DNA of 64,000 bases from Linnemannia elongata (taxonomy: Eukaryota > Mortierellomycota > Mortierellomycetes > Mortierellales > Mortierellaceae), in the NCBI GenBank assembly GCA_036320915.1, contig JAXBDG010000009.1, forward strand, positions 2,480,001-2,544,000. The letters run 5' to 3'. Made by a program: the position numbers and the translations under genes. Numbering within the stretch: position 1 is the first letter of the stretch; each line of letters begins with the position of its first letter. Of the stretch, positions 43,685-53,315 are shown piece after piece. The notes below the pieces were generated by a model. The model saw nothing but the letters and a program-made list of their open reading frames with translations, ran no database searches and was not told where the DNA came from.

Positions 43685-45343
43685 ATGAAAACCCATCCAC
43701 TCTCCCTCGGCGAGATTGTTCTCGTCATCGGCCAATTCATTCCACTTTGGGAATTTGTACATTCCGCCGACGAGGACATCTGGCTCTTTAAACCGAAAGA
43801 CCTCCTCGCAGCCATATCCGTCAACCGCCTCTTCCGCGCAACCCTTACACCTCTCCTATGGTCCGTCTGTGTCGGATCCGCCTTCAAATCTCTCGGTGAA
43901 GCCCAACTATGTCTTGGCCCCGCCATCTGCGACATCCCCTTCGATATTGTCGAGAAAAACAGCTGGGCCATTCGTTTCCTCAACCTCTCAAGGTACTCAC
44001 GGCGATCTGATCGAAAGGTCGAACTCCTTAAGCTCAATTGCTCTCGCCTTCAAGAGCTCCATTTGAACGCCTCTGTCGATTGTGCTTGGGCTACACGCCT
44101 GGTCCAAGCCAACCCGGAATTACGTGTGCTTCATTGGGCGCGAATGTCTAGGATATCTATACGATCGGAGATCAAGGAGTTTGCGAGTGTTTTATCTCTC
44201 CGGCGACTGCGATACCTGGCTCTCCATGACTGGAGCCTTTACATCCCACAACTCTACAGTGTCTAGGCCAACAACGCAGAACACCTCGAGGAGCTCCGCC
44301 TGACCCACTGCGACTCCATTGTCTCTAAACGCTTAACACGGGATGAGACGGGTAAGGTGCGCAGAACGCTTATGATCCCGACGGAAACAAGTGTCGAGGA
44401 GTTTGAGCCGATGAAAAAGATGTGCTTGAGTATCCGGCTTGGAAAGCTCAAGACGCTCCATTTGGATGTCGAGCGTTCCGGGTTCCCGCTGGCGTTCTAC
44501 TGGTTGATCAGAATTGTTCCTGCTCTTGAGACGGCTTTGTTTGGAGGGCTCAAGGAGAGTACGGCCAAGGAACTGAGCCTGACCTTACGCAAGTCCTGCC
44601 CACGCTTGCGAACTGTCTGGCAGGATAACATCCGGAATCGGATTATTGGGCCTCCTGGCCTAAGCAACGATACCGCTCTTCACCTCGTCAGCGCCTGCAC
44701 TCCGGGACACTTGGTTCATTCCTCGCTACATGGATGGCGGATTGACCACACGTACATGGAGGCTTTGTCGGTGCACCGGGACAGTCTCGAAACCCTAGAG
44801 TTGGGCATTCGTGACGAAGACTACCAGGATTCTTTCGACAACTTATGCACGATCCTAGAGCGATGCAGTCGACTCAAACATCTGGCTGTGTACTTCCCTA
44901 TGCACAGGAGACCGTCTGGCCGTCAAAATCCACTCCTGTTTCTGAACAAACTGGCGACATGTCTTGGCCTGGAGAGTTTGGCGTTCCATGGATTCATTTT
45001 CCCGGATGATGACTACTTCGATGACTACGTGTACGAAAGCGATGATGACTTTAGAAGTGAATATGACTCTGGAAGCGATGATGGCTCTCGAAGCGATGAG
45101 GGGACGTGGAGGGTCTCGTGTGATTGGAGGTGGAAGTTTGGCGATTGTGAACTTAAGTCCAATAACTTTCATACGTCTGGTTGGCGTGAATTGCACCTAG
45201 GCATCGATGATGGATTTAATAGAGGCAAGTGCTCCGATCAATTCAAGAGGCTTGTAGGTGACGCGATTGGTTCGTTGTCTTCTTTGAAGCGCGTTGTGTT
45301 TGGCTGTAAGAGTTATGTGAAGGTCCTTTCTTCATCCTCGTAA
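43685..45343 (+). pseudogene. F-box/LRR-like gene broken by one amber codon
   Basis: One continuous frame from MKTHPLSLGEIV to KVLSSSS, interrupted once by TAG at 44264-44266. The intact paralogue (60470-62086) reads Leu there (YSVLANNAEH). Apart from the stop the frame is open and similar along its whole length. It has an F-box-like N-terminus (LLAAISVNRLFRATLTPLLW) and leucine-rich repeats (LKTLHLDVE, LESLAFHGF). An Asp/Ser-rich insert (YESDDDFRSEYDSGSDDGSRSDEG) is missing from the paralogue. It is probably a recent loss, or a sequencing error; the 193-residue N-terminal product would contain only the F-box part. Confidence 0.85.
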
Positions 45344-46139
45344 TAAATTGTAATGAGTAGCAATTGCTTGTTCACCATGCGTCTGGTCTGTGCTGCTTTG
45401 ATATTCTCTGCTCTAATTCATCTTTTTTTTTTGGGGGTACACGGGGCTAACTCAATAGTATTACCTACAAGCAAGGAGATTAAAGTCATGCCACGAACTG
45501 GAGCCATTGATGCTGCTCGGGATTTGGGTGGGGTCATGGTGATTTCGGAGAGGATGTTGGAGCAGTGAAGTATATGGTTGAGCAGTACTTGAAGAGCGCT
45601 TATGGCGAGGCAACTCCTTCTGCTGCAGTGCTGCCTCATGGATGGAAATATGTAAATCGGCCTGTTGCGGGATTAATATGTCAGCGTCGAACAACAAGCT
45701 CAGGAAGATGGCTTTTGATGTCATTGGTACCCTTCCAGTTATGAATTGCGTTGTGCTGAACAGTGATATGTTTAAAAGGTGTTCCTCTAAATAAATTATT
45801 AACTGTCAAAACTTTTGTACTGCATTTTTTTGTTTTGCGTTGTTGCCAATGTTTCACAAACCGTGTTGAGGCAAAGGATCTACTGTAAATAGCGTTATCC
45901 TCGCAACACGACGGCGATCGGGGTGATGGCCATCAGATTTAGGTAAAAGACATGCATCGTAATCAAGTAATGTATGTTTCAGGTAAAGTGAAGCGGACAA
46001 AAATCTTCATGCGATGTTCAGTGGTGTCGCAAGTGCTTTTTTTTAACCATTTCCTTTGCATCCCAAAACAGTTCTTCCACACAAGCATGTAATAACGTTA
46101 AGGAGAATTTTATCCAGGTTTAGTTTGTAAATAGGGAAT
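45344..46139. other. 3' flank of the F-box pseudogene
   Basis: Contains a 71-codon frame (45353-45568, MSSNCLFTMRLVCAALIFSAL) with a signal-like start but no further support. A 25-base stretch near 45745 (GTTGTGCTGAACAGTGATA) has a counterpart near 59853, another trace of shared duplicated DNA. Confidence 0.4.
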
Positions 46140-46390
46140 GCCTCAGCTAATTAGATTTAATGATCTCCAAAGGTAGCCACACCATCAGCCATTGACCCTT
46201 GCGCCTCCGTCGTACGGAGAGGTCTCAGCCGTGGTTTCTCCTCTCCTTTGTTCCCAAGACCGGATTCTCGGAGCGTCGTATAGGGATATCGGCCAAGGCC
46301 AACGCACTTCGAATGAAAGGCCAGGTGGGGTCGCCGAAGTGCTCCATCTCGTTGATATATCTTGGCACCTCATCGGAGAACTGCAGAAAA

Positions 46391-46399
46391 TATAACACA

Positions 46400-46401
<2 letters not shown>
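46391..46401. repeat. LINE target-site duplication, 3' side
   Basis: TATAACACAAT here and TATAACAGAAT at 48985-48995 differ at one base. The related uninterrupted intron near 51700 has the same sequence once (reverse complement TATAACAGAA). Confidence 0.7.
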
Positions 46402-46435
<34 letters not shown>

Positions 46436-48984
46436 AGTAAGAGGTTCTTTATTTGTGGCCTGTGTCCGTAGACTTAATATGATTATTTTGTGCGATAGCC
46501 TTGTGTATCTCTTTGGTGATGTTGTTGGAGATATCGTCCCAGGATTGAGCCTGTTTATGCAGAAAGAGAGTTATGTTGGCTCTGTGGACTCCAATTAGAC
46601 AGCATGCTAGGAGTTGAGGAGCGAAGATGTTGTACTCCGGTTTGATGGAGAACTTAGGAAGCTTGAAGGAAAGGAGCGAGTGCAGGTCCTCGTCCGACCA
46701 GAGGGACTTGTCGGTGTATTCCTTCAGTATCGACTGCCACGCCAGATATTTAGCCGAGCACTGAAAGATGTAGTGATTCTTGTCCGCTCTCTGTTCTCTG
46801 CATCCTCGCATCTCGCACTTTGGGTCTTGGTTCCATCGGTAGGCACGGAGTGTGCCACAAGGAAGAATGTCTCGTTTGTATCGCCACCAAATTTTGCGGG
46901 CTCTGTGAGGAATCTTCGCACACCAGAACTTGCGCCATTGGGTTAAAGATCCCTCCTCAGACCGGGACGTCGATTCGGTGGGAGGCGGGCCTGACGCTGG
47001 CGATGGGGGGGAAGATAAAAAGTGCCGCAGTTGTTTGGTGGTAGCGGAGCCAAACGTCACCGTGCTCTTTCCTTCCCCATAGAGTACTATGGACTGTACG
47101 CGTTGTTGGATCCGGTCACCGACCAGTCCCGCCGGCGGGTCCTGTATCACGGTGAGATAGGCTTGTGACATACATAAGGTTCAAAACTGCCCCAATGATT
47201 GCAACTTTATAACTCTTTTGATCACCATGCACTCCAGGACAGAGGTAGCGCCTTCATTTTTTGCACTCAGTAGCCCTACCAATGTTGTGTGCAAGTACCA
47301 AGTTTGACGTGTCAATCTTGTGCTATTGTTATATTATAAAAAAACAAAAAAAAAAAAGTAATCATTGGGGTAGTTTTGCACGCTTCGATTTTTCCATATG
47401 AACCATAAGAAAAGATTGCATGGGTTTAGCACGGCGGACAATCTTTTTTTTTTAAATCATGCCTTACCTCTTGCTCAAACACAGAATCAGAGAGGTAAAT
47501 AATAAAGAAGACAAGTGTGCAGTGTCATGTCCTTGGTTGCAGGTGATTAGAAGCCCTAGAGAAGGCTTAATCGCAAAAATAAGGCAGCAGTTTGCATAAT
47601 CCCTATGAACCTTCTATATTCTGACGAAATACTAAAGACTACGCTTTCTCTAGGGCTCCTAAACACCTGCAGCCAAGGACATGAGACTGCACACTTGTCT
47701 TTATTATTTACCTCTCTGATTCTGTGTTTGAGCAAGAGGTAAGGCATGATTTAAAAAAAAAAAAGATTGTCCGCCGTGCTAAACCCATGCAATCTTTTCT
47801 TATGGTTCATATGGAAAAATCGAAGCGTGCAAAACTACCCCAATGATTACTTTTTTTTTTTGTTTTTTTATAATATAACAATAGCACAAGATTGACACGT
47901 CAAACTTGGTACTTGCACACAACATTGGTAAGGCTACTGAGTGCAAAAAAATGAAGGCGCTACCTCTGTCCTGGAGTGCATGGTGATCAAAAGAGTTATA
48001 AAGTTGCAATCATTGGGGCAGTTTTGAACCCTAGTGTATTCCTAGTTTTTGACTAGACGAGTTGAGAGTCCAGGCTGTCCTGCTCCTGCCTCAGTTTGCT
48101 AGGCAGCTCCGGTTTGTTGGACACCCGGTACTTATTGTTCTCGTTTGTGGTCAGCAAGAACAAATCTCCGATCCGGGTTGTAAGTGGGGGGGTGGTGTTA
48201 TCAGCGGGAGGGAACCACCATTCGACAGGGGAAGCCGCAAAGGTGAATGAGTCTGGGGGACTGGCTGGAGTAATAGATGTCTTGAGGGAGGGCAGTTTGG
48301 TGGCTGCAGCCACCATCCGTTGGAGGCTAGGGAACCCGGCCAGCATGGATCGGTATGGGATTTCCCCCGGTGCAACAACAAAGGCGAGACGATGCATTGA
48401 TCTAGTCCGCCACTGAATAATATCCAGCGCAATATCCTTTCCCCAGGACACCGTGGAGGAGACGGCATTGCGGAGGTGCTTGAGCTGGAAGACCTGGAAC
48501 TGGACGGCAGGGTCAATTACACCTAGTCCACCCTTGTGACGTGGTGTGGTGATAGTGCTCCATGCCGCTGTCGGCTTGAAGTTGCAGACAAACGAAGTAA
48601 CAATCTGCCGAACTTTGGATAGGAACTGGGTGGGAAAGGGAACCACCCACGCGAGGTGCCAAAGGCGGGACAGGATGAGGGCGTTGACAATGGTAGTCCT
48701 GCCTAGGACTGATAGGGTGCGAGAAGAGTGAATGTCGAGTCCTGCTTTGATTTTGGCGTAGATCTTGTCCCAATGTCTTTTCCTGATGCTTGCCAAAGAA
48801 AATTGGAAACCCCAAGTAGATCAGTGCATCGTGGGAGGTGGAGTCGTGCCATTGGAGGTCGAGGGCCGTCAGATGGTCCTTAAGTTGCGGATCGGCGGAG
48901 CGAGCCATGGGAAATGCAATGGTTTTGCTAAGGTTGACCTTGGCATTTGAGGCTCGACGGTAGAGGGTAAGAGCGCTATCAAGG
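46402..48984 (-). mobile_element. 5'-truncated LINE with poly-A tail
   Basis: Read on the minus strand it begins within the reverse transcriptase thumb region (NAKVNLSKTIAFPM ... HDALIYLGFPI) and continues through KIKAGLDIHSSRTLSVLGRTTIVNALILS and the GGLGVID segment. It ends with the C-terminal zinc-knuckle-like part (KIWWRYKRDILPCG, CEMRGCREQRADKNHYIFQC) and a 32-base A tail (T at 46403-46434). An 11-bp target duplication brackets it. It is dead: the 5' half is missing, there is a frameshift near 48790 and an amber codon at 48053. A MITE is inserted inside. Confidence 0.88.
47177..48031. mobile_element. Foldback MITE nested in the LINE
   Basis: About 855 bases made of two inverted arms of about 394 bases (47177-47570 and 47638-48031) around a 67-base loop, starting GGTTCAAAACTGCCCC. 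It is flanked by TA on both sides (47175-47176 and 48032-48033). Removing it with one TA restores the LINE frame exactly (AGG AAT ACA CTA TGT ATG), which proves the insertion site and a Tc1/mariner-type TA duplication. It encodes nothing and can form a very long hairpin RNA. Confidence 0.88.
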
Positions 48985-49194
48985 TATAACAGAATAAAAT
49001 TCATTACATGAACATTCTCCATGACACCCAAACAAAAGGCATCTCAAAAAGCACATACTTACCAGTGGTACGCTGTCTCGGAAATCATCGACAAGAAGCT
49101 CGTTGGGATCTTCTTTTCTCAAGGCTTTAGCCACATTATGTAGGAACGCAAAGGGAGGCAAACGCGAGAAATGATCAACGAGAGTGATGACCAT

Positions 49195-50146
49195 TTCTCA
49201 TTCGGAGGATCGACACCAACAATGTTGGCCAGCGCCCTCTCCTCAATAGACAAAGAGCACGAAAGGCTGATCCGGGGGTAACATTGACAATCCCGTCCAG
49301 CGCCAATAAGAACCGTGATTGTGTTTGTAGCTGCTTAAAGTTGTCAAACCTGGACTACAAATCCCACCTTCCACGTGTCCAGCTGATTAAGAGATGCCAA
49401 GGTTGTTGCGGAATGAAAAATAAATATCAATCTCCTGCGATTTGTATATACAGCGCGTACAGTGTAAAACTGAGAATTAAAACGAACCTTTCCGTGCAGT
49501 CGTATTCTCGCTGGAAAAGGTATCAAAGACGTTTGTAGGCGGCTTTGGACGCACAGTTGAACTGCCTGGAGTCAAGGAGAGGTTCTGGTGTTAAAGGATA
49601 GGCGATACTGAACGGAGTGATGGTGGCGTTGTTGCATCTATGTAACATATTACATATTACGTATGAATGTACACAAAAGTGTGAATATTGATCTTTATTG
49701 ATGCATCCTGCACCTTATACCTTCAAGTTCCCAGGTTAAAGCCTCATCGCAAAATGGTTGAACATCTGAACCTACGTCAACATCCTCTTCGGTTTCAAGG
49801 TCAATTTGGGTGGCTGTTGATTCCGAGATAATAGAGATGAAAGTCGCTTGTTGCTGGCTGTTCGAATCGCCGCGGATGGGTTCTATAAAAATAAAAACAT
49901 GAAATTGTTAATATCTATTTGGATCTGAATCCGTTCGAATCATAAACACTAGAATAGCTTACCAGCAGTTTGACGTCACACAAACGTTTGCAAGAGGGCG
50001 AATATCGACTTCTGAAAGCAGCCTATGGTTACTTGTACGAGCGGCTCATTGTATTCGTTCCGACATTGATTCGCGTTGAACTTGTATCGCTCCGGGTCAA
50101 GATAGGCTAAGCAGACTATGTCAAGTTTTCATCACTAACAAGTCAC
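49195..50146. other. Intergenic between head-to-head family copies
   Basis: Possible upstream exon sequence of the minus-strand pseudogene near 49200-49380, too decayed to define. No other gene. Confidence 0.4.
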
Positions 50147-50229
50147 CTCGGATGTACCAGAGTTAGTCATCGGGGCATATGCGTACTATCCACAAATAAT
50201 TGCAGCAGACATAAGTTGAAAGAGTTCCA

Positions 50230-50368
50230 TCTCTGCCCGCATCTGTGAGGCATCAGATGAGCGACAGTGAGCATCACCAGACGCAGAGGCCTTCTGGATC
50301 AGTAGCTGAAAGTCCGCACCCGTATGAATATACAGTGAGAACCGTACATCCCACCCTCAAAGACACAG
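50230..50368 (+). repeat. 139-bp direct repeat, unit 1
   Basis: Essentially the same as 50431-50569 with one substitution seen. A third, inverted and slightly diverged copy lies at about 51104-51245. Confidence 0.85.
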
Positions 50369-50430
50369 TTGGAACAGTAAAAGAATTGAACACAGAGAAC
50401 AATGAATAAAAAGAAATAAAAAGAGCTCCT

Positions 50431-50569
50431 TCTCTGCCCGCATCTGTGAGGCATCAGATGAGCGACAGTGAGCATCACCAGACGCAGAGGCCTTCTGGAT
50501 CAGTAGCTGAAAGTCCGCACCCGTATGAATATACAGTGAGAACCGTATATCCCACCCTCAAAGACACAG
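50431..50569 (+). repeat. 139-bp direct repeat, unit 2
   Basis: Second unit, 201 bases after the first, separated by a 62-base A-rich spacer. Confidence 0.85.
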
Positions 50570-51329
50570 CAGGAGCAAAGTAAACAAAGAAAAATCACAA
50601 TCCATACGTGTGATACTCATTCACAGGTTACCTTGAGCAGTTGCGCGGTCGAGGGTGAGAGAGAAAGAATCAGTATATGTGTGTCTGTGTGTGTGTAAAT
50701 TAAAGGAGTGAAGTGGGGAAAGAGGAGAGATGACGAGAACCAAAAGCAAAGGAACAAAATTCGCCGTCGTAGTGTTTATTTCCGTGCAATATAGGAAATA
50801 AACATTACGATCTCCTCTTTTTCCTTTTCTTTTGGTACTCTCTGTCGTCACACCATCACTTCATTTCATCATTCCATGCTCTTGCTCGTTCTCTTCTTTC
50901 TAGCACGATATTTCGCTTAGTTCCTCTTTTCTCTTTGCTTTCTTCATTCCCCATTTCCCCCTCCTTCAATTTACACACACACACACACACACCTATACGG
51001 ATTCTTTCTCTCTCACCCTCGACCGCGCAACTGCTCAAGGTAACCTGTGAATGAGTATCACACGTATGGATTGTGATTTTTCTTTGTTTACTTTGCTCCT
51101 GCTGTGTCTTTGAGGGTGGGATATACGGTTCTCACTGTATATTCATACGGGTGCGGACTTTCAGCTACTGATCCAGAAGGCCTCTGCGTCTGGTGATGCT
51201 CACTGTCGCTCATCTGATGCATGAGAGAAGCAGGCAGAGATGGAACTCTTTAAACTTATGTCTGCTGCAATTATTTGTGGATAGTGTGCATATGCCTAAC
51301 CCTGGTACATTCAATAAAACTTATTAGAA

Positions 51330-52415
51330 ATGAAAACATTCAAAGACTACATTCTTGCCGATTCTCATGAACATTCGACGTTTGAGAAAATGTACGCCTG
51401 TTTCTTAGCCTACATAGGCCGTGAGCGTGGGCGAGGGAACATTTCTGCAAAGGAATACAAGTTTACCGCGGATCAATGTCGGCAGGAGTACGAGGAGCTG
51501 CTTGTACAGGGAAATATAAGCTGCTCCCAGGTGTCGGCAAGCACCCTTTTGCAGACTTTTGTGCGACGTCAAACTGTTGGTAAGGTATTCTAGTGTTTAT
51601 CTCAAGGATATAACGCACCATTAGTAAGTATGCGCTTTTTGAGATATCTTTTTGTTTGGGTGTGATGGAGGATGTTAAGCAATATGTAAGTATTTTGTTC
51701 TGTTATATTTAGTTCCCACTATCTGAAGTTCTCCGATGAGGTCCCCAGATACATAAACGAGAGAGAAGGTTTTGGCGACCTCACCTGGCCTCTGATTCGA
51801 GGAGCTTTGACGTTGGTCGATATCCCTACACGGTGCTTTGAGATTCCAGTATTGGGAACCAAAGAGAGAAAGAATCATGGACGGGACCTCTCTGTGGAGA
51901 TGGAGGAGCAAGCACTAATGGCTGACGGAGTGGCACTGTTCGGAGATCATCAGATCTACTTGGCTGAGGCCTCTGTTGTTTACGAGCCGAAGCTGGACAA
52001 GGAGTTCAAAGACAAGTTCAAGGTTGCACGCTGTATGAGAGATTCGTGGAATTCACAGATCAAGTTGATATCGCGCGAAGCTGTACCTCCTCGTGGTTTG
52101 ACTGTCTTTGGCTCTACATCATTTGGCGACGAGACGAAGTTCTATGCTATGGACTTTGCAGGTACCTATCGGCTGAAGCAAGTAGGGCGTATGTTCGTTC
52201 CTTTGAAAAAGTCACACTTTGGCTCAAGAATGCAGACCTGCGTCAGGAGCTGTCTAAGGTTTGCGCTTGATATGCAGAATGAAATCAAACGACGAACCGA
52301 TCTTGTGCCGGCCGAAGAGGACTTGACGGATGCTTGTGATATGATAGTACAAACAAGGACAACTCCAACCAAAGAGGGCAAAAAACGCAGAGTGAACAAA
52401 GTTATTAGCGGTTGA
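51330..52415 (+). pseudogene. Hypothetical family gene, plus-strand copy
   Basis: The main frame (exon 2, about 51740-52415) reads FSDEVPRYINEREGFGDLTW, PLIRGALTLVDIPTRCFEIPV, FGSTSFGDETKFYAMDF and GTYRLKQVGRMFVPLKKS, with no stop until VNKVISG. An intron that ends TATATTTAG or at a later AAG precedes it. Its donor (GTAAGT, about 51628) follows CLSQGYNAPL. That segment is in frame with an 87-codon frame from ATG 51330 (MKTFKDYILADSHEHSTF), but a TAG at 51591-51593 separates them. Either the copy carries one nonsense codon or the true 5' exon differs. No known domain recognised; beta-rich and soluble by eye. The related minus-strand copy is at 46140-49194. Confidence 0.5.
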
Positions 52416-53315
52416 TAGTTAGAAGGTAATTAAACAGAATTTTCGCTTGATCACTGCCACTGCTCACGTCTACTTTAAACGCAACTGATGCCAATGGCAA
52501 AAATATAAAAAGACGATGTCAGAATAGGCATGGCTGCACAAAGTGCAGCTTTCTTGATATATTGTGAACCCTCATTAGGGGCTGAAAAGGAAAAAAAGGA
52601 AAAAGAATAAAGACAAAAACCAGAGAAGTCTTTCTCAAGCCTTGTTCCTGGAAACCTCAGACCAGAATCATAGCCGCCCTTTTTTCATCTCGCCTCAACA
52701 TCAAGGGGGGGATAATAAGAAGCGCCAACGCGAACGACGAGTATGTTCATATGGATTGTAGCTCTTTTTTATATTTTAATAATCTGTACTATTCCACACA
52801 TAGGACAAACTGTCGTCGAATGCCCACTTGATCCCTTTGGATCGCTTTTATCGCGTGCAAGACAGGTCACTCTGATCTTCTTAACTGTAAGTGCCGCAGG
52901 ACGTTTTATAAACACACCACCAGGAACAAGACGACGACAGTGTCAAGGTCAAAGATGATCTTGAAGAGGCGATATTGCAAGGATGTTCAACATTCTTCCA
53001 CTTCCTTGTGCAAACATGGCGAAGGGATAAAAGGCAAAGATGAAAATAGAACTAAAAATAACATGGGTCACTTCTTGCATGCCATGTCTCAACCATGCAT
53101 ACCATTAGGACCTTTTTAATCATCGCTACAGTTCTAATAACAAGTGCCTTACTTTGCCATCGCAAATTGACGATCCTGCCTGAACTTTTCTAGCCCTGCA
53201 CTCTACTGGTATGTTTGCCTGATTGACATGCTGCGACATCATTTAGCGCTTTGAACAAGCAGGCTCGCTAATTTCTCGATAATTTTCTGCATTTTTTGGA
53301 CGTACAAACAGCACT
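52416..53315. other. Intergenic upstream of the NLR-like gene
   Basis: No supported gene. A 71-codon hydrophobic frame at 52743-52958 has no other support. Confidence 0.45.

Larger units (their letters stand above)
46140..49194 (-). pseudogene. Copy of a two-exon hypothetical gene split by a LINE
   Basis: Exon 1 is at 49194-49063 (MVITLVDHFSRLPPF ... LVDDFRDSVPL, donor GTAAGT). The following intron matches that of the related gene at 51330-52415. It is interrupted at 48985 by a LINE. The far side resumes at 46390 with the acceptor and exon 2 (46380 downward: FSDEVPRYINEMEHFG, TWPFIRSALALADIP). Exon 2 soon meets a TGA and a frameshift and fades near 46140. I do not recognise the family's function. 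The relation to the plus-strand copy is head-to-head inversion. Confidence 0.72.
50147..51310. repeat. Imperfect inverted repeat upstream of the hypothetical family gene
   Basis: 50147-50690 matches the reverse complement of about 50970-51310, for example GTGATACTCATTCACAGGTTACC at 50608-50630 and its reverse complement at 51039-51061, and the CACAAATAATTGCAGCAGAC segment. The left arm contains an extra tandem copy of a 139-base unit. The centre has a local hairpin (GTTTATTTCC...GGAAATAAAC, about 50775-50804) and CA/GT microsatellites on both sides. Confidence 0.8.

Noticed and set aside
50240..50368. C/D-box snoRNA in the 139-bp unit
   Set aside because: ATGAG- and CTGA-like strings occur but without a proper C box or terminal stem.
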